From CAZPHU01 sp964419255 (GTDB lineage Bacteria; Fibrobacterota; Chitinivibrionia; Chitinivibrionales; CAYFVL01): a stretch of DNA of 21,057 nucleotides. Where the stretch lies: contig CAYQOU010000070.1 of NCBI GenBank assembly GCA_964419255.1, positions 1-21,057 of the forward strand, given 5' to 3'. Of the stretch, positions 7,431 to 13,779 are shown piece by piece (the stretch's first letter is position 1; every line of letters starts with the position of its first letter). Under the pieces are notes generated by a model. It was not told the origin of the DNA. It saw nothing but the letters and a program-made list of their open reading frames with translations, and did no database searches. Both the position numbers and the translations under genes were made by a program.

Positions 7431-7467
7431 GTGTATCTAAATGGCACATGTGTTATTTTCTGTGTCA
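7431..7467. promoter_or_regulatory. Upstream activating site, copy 2, just before the NtrC-type kinase gene
   Basis: Half-sites TGTATC (7431-7436), TGGCACA (7442-7448) and TGTGTCA (7461-7467) match the site at 4567-4602 in order and spacing, with one extra base between the first two. The main pair again has a 12-bp gap. It serves the leftward sigma-54 promoter and also ends only 16 bp before the start codon of the rightward kinase gene, so binding here could also repress or tune that gene. Confidence 0.65.
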
Positions 7468-7483
7468 CGCAAGAGGGGAGCGT

Positions 7484-8956
7484 ATGAAGGTAATTGCACT
7501 ATTTCGAAGGCCTGTCAGTTTCAGGGTGGTTATGATCGTGTATGTTGTTATACCATTAACCGTTGCTCTGGGAGTGTTTGGCTTTTTTACCCTCTCCACG
7601 ATCGAGGGGCAGGTAGTCGATCAGATGCAGAAGGATCTGGAGCTGGTAGCGCGGGCGATCAGGCTGCCCCTCAGCTATGCGCTTGAGAAAGAGAGAATGG
7701 GGAGCTTACAGCAATCGCTCGAATCGGTATTTGCTATCGGTAGAGTGTACGGCGCATATGTGTACGATCGTGACGGAAAAGAGGTTTTGCGAATCGGACA
7801 ACATGATCCGGAGACCAATACAAGGAAACTCAACAAGGTAGCCTCCAAAGGCCGTCGGTATGGAGAGTACGGGCGGGTAGGGGGGCGTCAGGTCTATTCC
7901 TATTTCGTACCGCTGACCGACCAGGGCGGCCGGATAAACGGTTTACTGCATCTGACCCGCAAGGAAAGCGAATTCAGGAAGCATATACAGTCCATTCGTG
8001 TTAAGGGCGCCATAAGTCTCGGCGTACTTTTTCTGGTGTTTTCTGCGGTGGTTTTCTATGGTCTTCATTACGGAATTGGCAGACACCTTGACCGTCTGTC
8101 AGCAACCATGGCGGACATCGCCCGCGGTCAACGCAAGCAGCGCTTCAGCCTTGCAGGGCCCCGGGAAATCATGCAGCTCGGAACGGCATTCAACCACATG
8201 CTTTGCAGTATCGAAGCGGCCGAGAGTGAGGTGGCGGATCACCGCACCAAACAGGAGCATATGGAAAAGGAAATCCGGCAGATGCAGAAACTGGCGGCAT
8301 TAGGACGACTGGCGGCAGGTACTGCCCATGAGCTTGGCACGCCGTTGAGTGTGATCAGCGGAAAGGCGCAACGTGCGCTTCGCAGGAAAGATATTTCACA
8401 CTATTGCAGCCAGTCTCTGCAGGCGATACGGCAGGAGGTGGCACGAATGGAATACATCATACGACAGCTGCTGGATTTCAGCCGTCGCAATCCACTGCGA
8501 TGTGGAAAATGCGTCCCGGCGCACCTTCTGGCTTCCGCGGTTTCGGCCGTCAGGTATGAAGCGGAGTCAAACGGCACAACTATTACAACCGATCAGAGCC
8601 GGGGAGGGGATATGATGATTCTGGATCCGATGAGAGTGGAGCAGGCTTTGGTTAACTTGCTTCGTAATGCGATTCAGTGTCGTGTCGCGGGTACTGTGCG
8701 TTGCGGGTGCCTGCCGGCGGAATCCGGGATGGTTTTTCGCGTGGATGATGACGGGCCGGGGGTGCCCGAGCAGATACGGGCGCATATTTTCGATCCATTC
8801 TTTACGACCAAATCGGTCGGGAAGGGCACGGGATTGGGATTATCGATTGTACATACGGTGGCTGCGGAGCATGGTGGAGAAATCCGTCTAACTAATAGTG
8901 AGCTTGGCGGCAGCTGTTTTGAACTTTTTGTGCGGAATCAGGCGAGGACAGGGTAG
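7484..8956 (+). CDS. Membrane histidine kinase of an NtrC-type (ZraS/AtoS-like) pair
   Basis: 490 residues from the ATG at 7484, preceded by GAGGGGAG. An upstream in-frame ATG at 7373 is rejected because it would place 37 residues over the regulatory site. Membrane helices at ~14-36 and ~174-195 bound an extracytoplasmic region of about 135 residues. HAMP follows at ~196-245, then a coiled coil. Phosphoacceptor H282 is in GTAHELGTPL, the form typical of kinases that pair with NtrC-class regulators. The ATPase domain has NLLRNAIQ, DDDGPGVP and GTGLGLSI. Its stop is 11 nt before the regulator start, so they are co-expressed. The signal is unknown; a metal or envelope-stress cue would fit the ZraS-like layout. 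Confidence 0.93.
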   Translation: MKVIALFRRPVSFRVVMIVYVVIPLTVALGVFGFFTLSTIEGQVVDQMQKDLELVARAIRLPLSYALEKERMGSLQQSLESVFAIGRVYGAYVYDRDGKEVLRIGQHDPETNTRKLNKVASKGRRYGEYGRVGGRQVYSYFVPLTDQGGRINGLLHLTRKESEFRKHIQSIRVKGAISLGVLFLVFSAVVFYGLHYGIGRHLDRLSATMADIARGQRKQRFSLAGPREIMQLGTAFNHMLCSIEAAESEVADHRTKQEHMEKEIRQMQKLAALGRLAAGTAHELGTPLSVISGKAQRALRRKDISHYCSQSLQAIRQEVARMEYIIRQLLDFSRRNPLRCGKCVPAHLLASAVSAVRYEAESNGTTITTDQSRGGDMMILDPMRVEQALVNLLRNAIQCRVAGTVRCGCLPAESGMVFRVDDDGPGVPEQIRAHIFDPFFTTKSVGKGTGLGLSIVHTVAAEHGGEIRLTNSELGGSCFELFVRNQARTG

Positions 8957-8967
8957 AGGGGATGAAT

Positions 8968-10377
8968 ATGGAGAAAGATGTCTTGATAGGTAGACAGGTT
9001 TGGATAGTCGAAGATGATAAGAATCTGGGTATGCTGCTTGAGGAGGAGCTTACCGAGGCGAAGCTGCAGGTGCGGTGGTTTCCGTCGGCGGAAACGGCTC
9101 TGCAGGCGATGAATGGGGAATTGCCCGAGCTGATTGTGTGTGATCTGCGGCTGCCGGGAATGGATGGGATGAATTTCATGAAGACGGTGCGCAGCAGCAT
9201 GTCCCACTCACCCCCCGGTTTTCTTCTGATCACCGCCTTTGGTACGATCCCCAAGGCGGTTGAAGCGCTGCGGGAGGGGGCCGATAACTTTTTGACAAAG
9301 CCACTCGATCTCGAACATTTTCTTCTGTGTGTCCAACGAATCCTTGAAAGCAAACGCCTGAAGGACATGGTCAGCCGCATGCGCGGTCTGCTTCGCACCG
9401 AAAGCTTTCACGATATGTATGGTACAAGCGTTCCGATGCGTATGCTGTATGAACAGATCAAGCAGGTCGCAAAGGCGCGGGGGCCGGTGCTTATTCTGGG
9501 AGAAAGCGGCTCGGGTAAGGAGCTTGTGGCGCGGGCGATTCATAAAGAAAGTGAACGCGCGGAATATCCGATGCTGCCGGTCAACTGTGCCGGTATTCCC
9601 GAGCATCTGCTGGAGAGTGAGTTTTTTGGCCATACGCAGGGCTCATTCACCGGGGCAAACAAGGGGCGTCAGGGGTTGTTTGCAGAGGCACAGGGGGGGA
9701 CCATGTTTCTGGATGAGATCTCGGAGATGCCTCTGCCTCTTCAGGCAAAGCTTCTGCGGATTTTGCAGGACGGTACCTTCAGGCGTCTCGGTGAAAACCA
9801 GGAGCAGACGGTGGATGTGCGGATAATTGCCGCAACACACCGGGATCTGGATGCGCAGGTGGCGGAGAAAACCTTCCGTGAAGATCTGTTTTTTCGTCTG
9901 GAGACCTTTACTCTGAGGATCCCGCCGCTTCGCGAGCGGGGGGATGATCTGGAGCTGCTGGCGGTACGGTTCATGCAGCAGTTCAGTCTGGCACTCAATA
10001 AGAATCTCAAGGGCTTTTCCGCCGATGCCATGACTTTGATTTCTAACTATCCGTTTCCGGGAAACGTCAGAGAGCTGCGCAATGCGGTCGAACGGGCGGT
10101 GACCTTTTCCACCACCGATCAGATCCGACCCGAAGATCTACCGGCCAGAATACGCGACCGCCATTTGGCTCCATCGGTGCCCTCATCCGGGCTGCCCGCG
10201 TGTCTGGACGGTCCCCTGATGACGCTTGAGGAGATGGAACGACGCTATATAAAACATGTGTTGGATACGCTTGATGGCAACAAACGGCGCGCGGCTGCGG
10301 TCCTGGGGATTGGAAGGCGGACACTGTACAGGAAATTCGATCAGGGAACGGAGGCGCAGCAAGGCCAAAAGGGGTAA
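8968..10377 (+). CDS. NtrC-class sigma-54-dependent response regulator
   Basis: 469 residues from the ATG at 8968, which has GAGGGG 6 nt upstream; an ATG at 8962 in the same frame is possible. Numbering from 8962: receiver with E17, D18, D19, phosphoacceptor D61 and K113; AAA+ domain with Walker A GESGSGKE (180-187), sigma-54 contact loop GSFTGA (227-232, a serine variant of GAFTGA) and Walker B MFLDE (248-252); C-terminal Fis-type helix-turn-helix at ~438-460 (NKRRAAAVLGIGRRTLYRK). It is therefore a full activator that opens sigma-54 promoters by ATP hydrolysis. It is coupled to the kinase gene upstream. The two -24/-12 sites in this window with shared palindromes are its likely targets. Confidence 0.95.
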   Translation: MEKDVLIGRQVWIVEDDKNLGMLLEEELTEAKLQVRWFPSAETALQAMNGELPELIVCDLRLPGMDGMNFMKTVRSSMSHSPPGFLLITAFGTIPKAVEALREGADNFLTKPLDLEHFLLCVQRILESKRLKDMVSRMRGLLRTESFHDMYGTSVPMRMLYEQIKQVAKARGPVLILGESGSGKELVARAIHKESERAEYPMLPVNCAGIPEHLLESEFFGHTQGSFTGANKGRQGLFAEAQGGTMFLDEISEMPLPLQAKLLRILQDGTFRRLGENQEQTVDVRIIAATHRDLDAQVAEKTFREDLFFRLETFTLRIPPLRERGDDLELLAVRFMQQFSLALNKNLKGFSADAMTLISNYPFPGNVRELRNAVERAVTFSTTDQIRPEDLPARIRDRHLAPSVPSSGLPACLDGPLMTLEEMERRYIKHVLDTLDGNKRRAAAVLGIGRRTLYRKFDQGTEAQQGQKG

Positions 10378-10540
10378 CCGGGAACTCTCAGATCAAAGTT
10401 TTTTGATTGGGAGTATGGCCTGCTCTTATTTTTTTTCCGGCGCATCGAAAAAAGAAAACAAAAAAGCCCGTTCGAGAAATATGTCCACGTGTTCCATTAT
10501 TTGCGAACCGTCTTTGCCCGATACTTGAAAGAGAGGTTGT

Positions 10541-11671
10541 TTGAATCAGTCGCATTTGTCATATTTTAGCTTGTATCTGACTTTTTTTCGCATCGGGCTG
10601 ACAACATTTGGCGGTGGATTTGCCATGTCTGCGGTGCTGAGGCACGAAATCGTGCTGAAACGCGGGTGGATAGGCGAAAGAGAGTTCCTCAATTCGTTAT
10701 CGACCGCATCCGCAGTTCCCGGTGCGGTTTCCGTAAACCTCGCGTTTCTTATCGGACACCGCTTTCGTGGCTTGCGTGGAGGGATCGCCGCGGCAGTGGG
10801 GCAGTTCAGTCCATCGGTGCTATGCATATTGTTGGTTGTCCGTTTTGCCCTGCCCTATTTTGAAAGCCCCTCGGTCCAGGCTTTTTTGAAAGGTGCGGCC
10901 ATTGCGGTGGCCGGTCAGATTGCTTTTGCAGCTTTTATCTTTGCGCGCAGGCTTCGCCCGCATTGGCACAATGCATTAGTTTGCGTCATCGGCCTGGCCG
11001 TTGTGGCTGCTGGACTTCACCCTGTGTGGGCTGTTTTTACCACTGCTGTACTGGGATCGATACTGATGCGTGAACGGATGATACGCAGGGAGAAAACCGT
11101 GGTTGATGAACAGGGGCTGCTGGACACGATCGAGAGTATTTCGGCTGACCAGCTTGTCACCGAGGGCTTTGAAGCGGAACTGAAAGCCATCATCGGTGAG
11201 CACAGCAGCTCTATACCCAATCGTCTGGATACGCTTATCAGGCAATGCCCCGTGTTGGATTTAGGCAAGACGATGAATCTTGAACAGTTCATGCGGCTTG
11301 TCGCCGACAGACTTGCCCAAAGAGTCGGCATGCCTGCCAAGGAGTTAGTCACGGCCCTGCACCGCCGGGAAATCAAAAGCAGCACCGTTTTGAACGGCTG
11401 GCTTGCGGTACCCCATATCGTCGTCGGGGGTGAGAAAAGTTTTGAAATATTGATCGCCCGCTCTCGGGAGGGGATCCGTTTTTCGGATGAGGCTCCCCAG
11501 GTGAGGGCGATATTCGTACTGCTTGGATCTGTTGATGAGCGCACGTTTTACCTGAATACACTCGCTTTCATAGCCGGGATTGCCGGCAATGATCAATTCC
11601 GCGGGCAGTGGATGAGCGCAAAAGATGAGGGACAAATAAGGGATGCTTTGCTGTTAACGCGCCACGGGTAA
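10541..11671 (+). CDS. CHR (chromate-type) transporter half fused to a PTS EIIA-like domain
   Basis: 376 residues from a TTG start with GAGAGG 4 nt upstream; the next ATG would remove the first membrane helix. Residues 1-175 form a CHR domain: FFRIGLTTFGGGFAM, RGWIGEREFLNSLS and the proline-rich ASAVPGAVSVNLAF, with several membrane helices. Residues ~195-372 are soluble and read as a PTS EIIA domain of the fructose/PtsN type, with LAVPH (H292) at the position of the phosphorylated histidine and ISA/LVT-type helices before it. Short CHR proteins normally end after the membrane part and work as pairs; the second half is at 11742. CHR proteins export chromate or related anions. The EIIA part could couple transport to PTS phosphorylation state. 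The substrate is not proven. Confidence 0.85.
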   Translation: MNQSHLSYFSLYLTFFRIGLTTFGGGFAMSAVLRHEIVLKRGWIGEREFLNSLSTASAVPGAVSVNLAFLIGHRFRGLRGGIAAAVGQFSPSVLCILLVVRFALPYFESPSVQAFLKGAAIAVAGQIAFAAFIFARRLRPHWHNALVCVIGLAVVAAGLHPVWAVFTTAVLGSILMRERMIRREKTVVDEQGLLDTIESISADQLVTEGFEAELKAIIGEHSSSIPNRLDTLIRQCPVLDLGKTMNLEQFMRLVADRLAQRVGMPAKELVTALHRREIKSSTVLNGWLAVPHIVVGGEKSFEILIARSREGIRFSDEAPQVRAIFVLLGSVDERTFYLNTLAFIAGIAGNDQFRGQWMSAKDEGQIRDALLLTRHG

Positions 11672-11741
11672 CAAGTGGGGTGCGCAGGCGGCTGCTGAAA
11701 AGGGCAACGGACCACGAAAAGAAAAGGGAACTAAAGATACA

Positions 11742-12272
11742 ATGCAAAAATTGTGGTTTTTGACAATAAGCTTCGCGCTGATTGGTATTGGTGCCTATGG
11801 TGGCGGACTCGTAACTATACCACTGATGGATCATGAACTGGTCAGGTCAAGGCAATTGCTGAGTGAGGATGAGATGGCCTGGATTGTGGCGGTCGCGCAG
11901 ATGACGCCGGGGCCGATAGCTGTAAACGGTGCAACTTTCGTCGGATATCGAGTCGCGGGTATCACCGGAGCTCTTCTGGCGACGGTTGTCGTGATATCGC
12001 CCGCGCTAATTATACTTTCTCTATTGGTCACCTTTCGCGGTCGGATACGTTCCGGTCACTGTTTTCTTCGCCTGCGCCGCGGCCTTCGTGCGGGTATATT
12101 GAGTCTGTTGATTTTTGCGACCTGGACTTACGGGCATGGGGTGATAACCGGCGTGGCTGAATTGAGCATGGCAGTGGGGGCATTTCTTGCCCTGGTCTTT
12201 CTCCAAAAAAAGATACATCCCCTCGTCGTCATTGCAGGCTCAGGCTTTATTGGGCTGATGATATTCAGGTAG
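11742..12272 (+). CDS. CHR-family (chromate-type) transporter, second half
   Basis: 176 residues, the usual size of a single CHR domain. Motifs match the partner: SFALIGIGAYGGGLVTIPLM near the start, a proline-containing AQMTPGPIAVNGATFVGYR, and about five or six membrane helices. It starts 70 nt after the fusion gene on the same strand, as expected for the paired short-chain type that assembles into one heteromeric transporter with opposite topology of its halves. A hairpin with a U tract was not seen after it. Function as a chromate or anion exporter is from family knowledge. Confidence 0.88.
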   Translation: MQKLWFLTISFALIGIGAYGGGLVTIPLMDHELVRSRQLLSEDEMAWIVAVAQMTPGPIAVNGATFVGYRVAGITGALLATVVVISPALIILSLLVTFRGRIRSGHCFLRLRRGLRAGILSLLIFATWTYGHGVITGVAELSMAVGAFLALVFLQKKIHPLVVIAGSGFIGLMIFR

Positions 12273-12333
12273 AACCACTCAATTATCGAAGAAACGCACG
12301 AGTCCTCAGAAAATTTTGCATCCGGCCTTGTGC

Positions 12334-12384
12334 AAGGTGACACACACGACTTGAGTCGAAACCGCCGGACGGCAGAGGAGGATA
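12334..12384 (-). repeat. Dispersed repeat A, copy 2
   Basis: 51 bp matching 3536-3584 in the same orientation at about 83% identity. Here it contains CGACT-TG-AGTCG, a small hairpin that is not kept in the other copy, so sequence rather than structure is shared. Confidence 0.5.
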
Positions 12385-12493
12385 CACAGTCCCATCGGTA
12401 GCCGTACTCATGGTCTTTCTTGAAAATCCAACCGCGGCCTCACTGGGAGAGTCCGGGCAGGTGTGATCGTTTAATCGCGCGCTTTTGTTACGC

Positions 12494-12643
12494 TCATACT
12501 CCACAATTGCTGCATCGATAACCTTTGTAACGTTTGTCAATGTCCTCGAGAATTTCACCGGTCGGCTTTTGGAGTCCGACAAGCCAATCGGCAATTTCCC
12601 CAAGGCGCAGACCCATGCCGCGGCAGGAAACGGCGGCAGCCAT
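12494..12643 (-). pseudogene. Relic with a C-terminal zinc-ribbon pattern
   Basis: A 49-codon stretch reads GMGLRLGEIADW, then a charged helix (GEILEDIDKRYKG), then YRCSNCGV and a stop. One frame over, immediately downstream, the sequence continues EYERNKSARLNDHTCPDS, which completes a plausible C-x2-C ... C-x2-C/S ribbon. This looks like the 3' part of a gene broken by a frameshift. The family was not recognised; the C-terminal pattern only broadly resembles zinc ribbons of SprT or transposase-like proteins. Confidence 0.4.
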
Positions 12644-12648
12644 GCTGT

Positions 12649-12699
12649 GACCCTGTGAATGCGGATTCTGACTGCTTTAGGCATTTGAAGCTTGATGGT
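12649..12699 (-). pseudogene. Fragment of a second CcdA/DsbD-like membrane gene
   Basis: Seventeen codons read TIKLQMPKAVRIRIHRV. The intact protein at 13780-14991 has DIKLQLPKAVKMRIHRV at residues 275-291, with 12 of 17 identical and the rest mostly conservative. Sequence on both sides does not continue the match. It lies right behind the ArsR-rhodanese gene on the same strand, so a regulator-CcdA gene order may once have existed here too. Confidence 0.6.
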
Positions 12700-12727
12700 G
12701 CCCCCTCCCGTGCCCAAACCAAAGGTG

Positions 12728-13366
12728 TTACCGCGTCCCAACGCCCTCGGGTAAGCGATAGGCATTCAGACCCTTTTTTCTCAGATATCTTACCGCCTCT
12801 TCGGAAAGGACACAGTATGGCCCCCGGCAGTACGCTACGATGATTTTGTCTTGCGGAAGTTCATTGAATCTTTTTTTGAGCTGTTGAAGAGGAATGGAAG
12901 TCGCACCTTTTACATGCGTGTGGTTAAACTCATCCTCGGGACGTACGTCCAGTAACAATATCTCTCCTTCCGACGCCTTGCGAACAATTTCCGCATACTC
13001 CAGCGCTTCCATTTCGTACTTCTTGTTGAAATAGGTGGTGAGCGTCTTGTTGATTTCGGTCAGCTGTTTACCACCGACTGTCTGTACCATTTTCCACAGA
13101 CCGGAAATATCTTCACCGGCGATTTGGTAAACGACAAAGTTTTTCTCCCGTCGGGAGACAACCATCCCCGCCTGCCTGAGTATCTGAAGGTGCTGAGAGG
13201 TGTTTGCCACGGTTAAGGATGATTCTTTGGCAAGAGTCTCCACGGTTCTTTCTGCCTGGCACAACAAGTCGAGTATCTGCAGACGGGAGGGGCTGGACAG
13301 GGCTTTTCCTATGAGTGCAAATTGTTGCAGCAAGTGGGGTTCAATACCGGATGTTTTCGTACGCAT
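12728..13366 (-). CDS. ArsR-family regulator fused to a rhodanese domain
   Basis: 212 residues from the ATG at 13366; the longer frame back to 13501 adds residues unlike the family. Residues ~10-95 are an ArsR/SmtB winged helix (recognition region LAKESSLTVANTSQHLQIL). The metal-box ELCVCDL is absent, with a single C36 nearby. Residues ~125-212 are a rhodanese domain with LLLDVRPEDEF and active-site C180 in CRGPYC. Relatives with this build are thought to sense persulfide or thiol stress through the rhodanese cysteine. The protein ends at YRLPEGVGTR, about ten residues short of a usual rhodanese end, and is followed by gene debris, so its 3' end seems to have been replaced. It is divergent from the thioredoxin-CcdA gene, its likely target. 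Confidence 0.88.
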   Translation of the reverse strand: MRTKTSGIEPHLLQQFALIGKALSSPSRLQILDLLCQAERTVETLAKESSLTVANTSQHLQILRQAGMVVSRREKNFVVYQIAGEDISGLWKMVQTVGGKQLTEINKTLTTYFNKKYEMEALEYAEIVRKASEGEILLLDVRPEDEFNHTHVKGATSIPLQQLKKRFNELPQDKIIVAYCRGPYCVLSEEAVRYLRKKGLNAYRLPEGVGTR

Positions 13367-13672
13367 ACTTATTAACCCCAATCGGTTATAAGACGGGAAA
13401 TTCGCGACTTCGGTTTTTTGGCCGACACATGTTCTTTGTATCCTCAGGTTGAAGCTGTATGGAGGAACAAAAACAGTTTTTTTCAACGTTATCGCCTGCA
13501 TTGAGCGGTTCCCAACGAATTTAGCAAATCGCAGTGAGTGAATCGCTCACGCATGTATCAGCTGTCTAACGTATTATGTCGGTTCTGTCTTTCTGCCTTG
13601 TCAGGTACCCGGGGTGAGTGATAACCGAACGCCGGTTTCGGCTCAGCCGGCCTATAAAAATAATTGATGAGA

Positions 13673-13700
13673 AGCTATTCAAGCAATGACTTGAATAGCT
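13673..13700. promoter_or_regulatory. Perfect 11-bp inverted repeat, probable ArsR-rhodanese operator
   Basis: AGCTATTCAAG (13673-13683) and CTTGAATAGCT (13690-13700) are exact complements around a 6-bp spacer. The right arm contains TTGAAT, the -35 of the rightward promoter; the left arm offers the same hexamer leftward. Size, symmetry and position suit an ArsR-family dimer site that shuts both directions. Confidence 0.65.
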
Positions 13701-13720
13701 GGGTGGTTGTATTCTATATT
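13691..13720 (+). promoter_or_regulatory. Sigma-70-type promoter of the thioredoxin-CcdA gene
   Basis: -35 TTGAAT (13691-13696), 18-bp spacer, -10 TATATT (13715-13720). The -35 lies within the inverted repeat, so a bound repressor would block RNA polymerase. The leader would be about 50 nt. Confidence 0.55.
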
Positions 13721-13779
13721 ATTTGCCTTGTTGCTGTGGGTGGGATCGTAGGCGTTGAGCAGGAAAGGATGTCGTTTTA

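Larger units (their letters stand above)
12273..12727. other. Decayed region between the CHR genes and the ArsR-rhodanese gene
   Basis: The only long open frame here (12283-12765, minus strand) is a mosaic rather than a gene. It joins a CcdA-like fragment, an out-of-frame zinc-ribbon relic and repeat A, each listed separately. No ribosome site or single family runs across it. Confidence 0.6.
13367..13779. other. Divergent regulatory region between the regulator and the CcdA-like gene
   Basis: It carries the inverted repeat at 13673-13700 and a rightward promoter at 13691-13720. Between about 13500 and 13660 there are small inverted repeats (for example GAGTGA...TCGCTCA near 13535-13548 and CCGGTTTCGGCTCAGCCGG near 13632) but no gene was recognised. 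Confidence 0.6.

Noticed and set aside
7442..7457. TGGCAC on the plus strand before the NtrC-type kinase, as its own sigma-54 promoter
   Set aside because: The -12 position reads TTATT without the required GC; the sequence is better explained as a half-site of the palindrome.
10405..10425. GG-N10-GC spacing (GGAGTATGGCCTGC) upstream of the CHR-EIIA gene, as a sigma-54 promoter
   Set aside because: Only the GG and GC match; the rest of the -24 box is poor and no palindrome of the kind found at the DUF4168 promoters is nearby.
12283..12765. 160-codon minus-strand open frame as an intact gene
   Set aside because: Its parts match a CcdA fragment, a relic in another frame and repeat A, so it is a mosaic rather than one protein.
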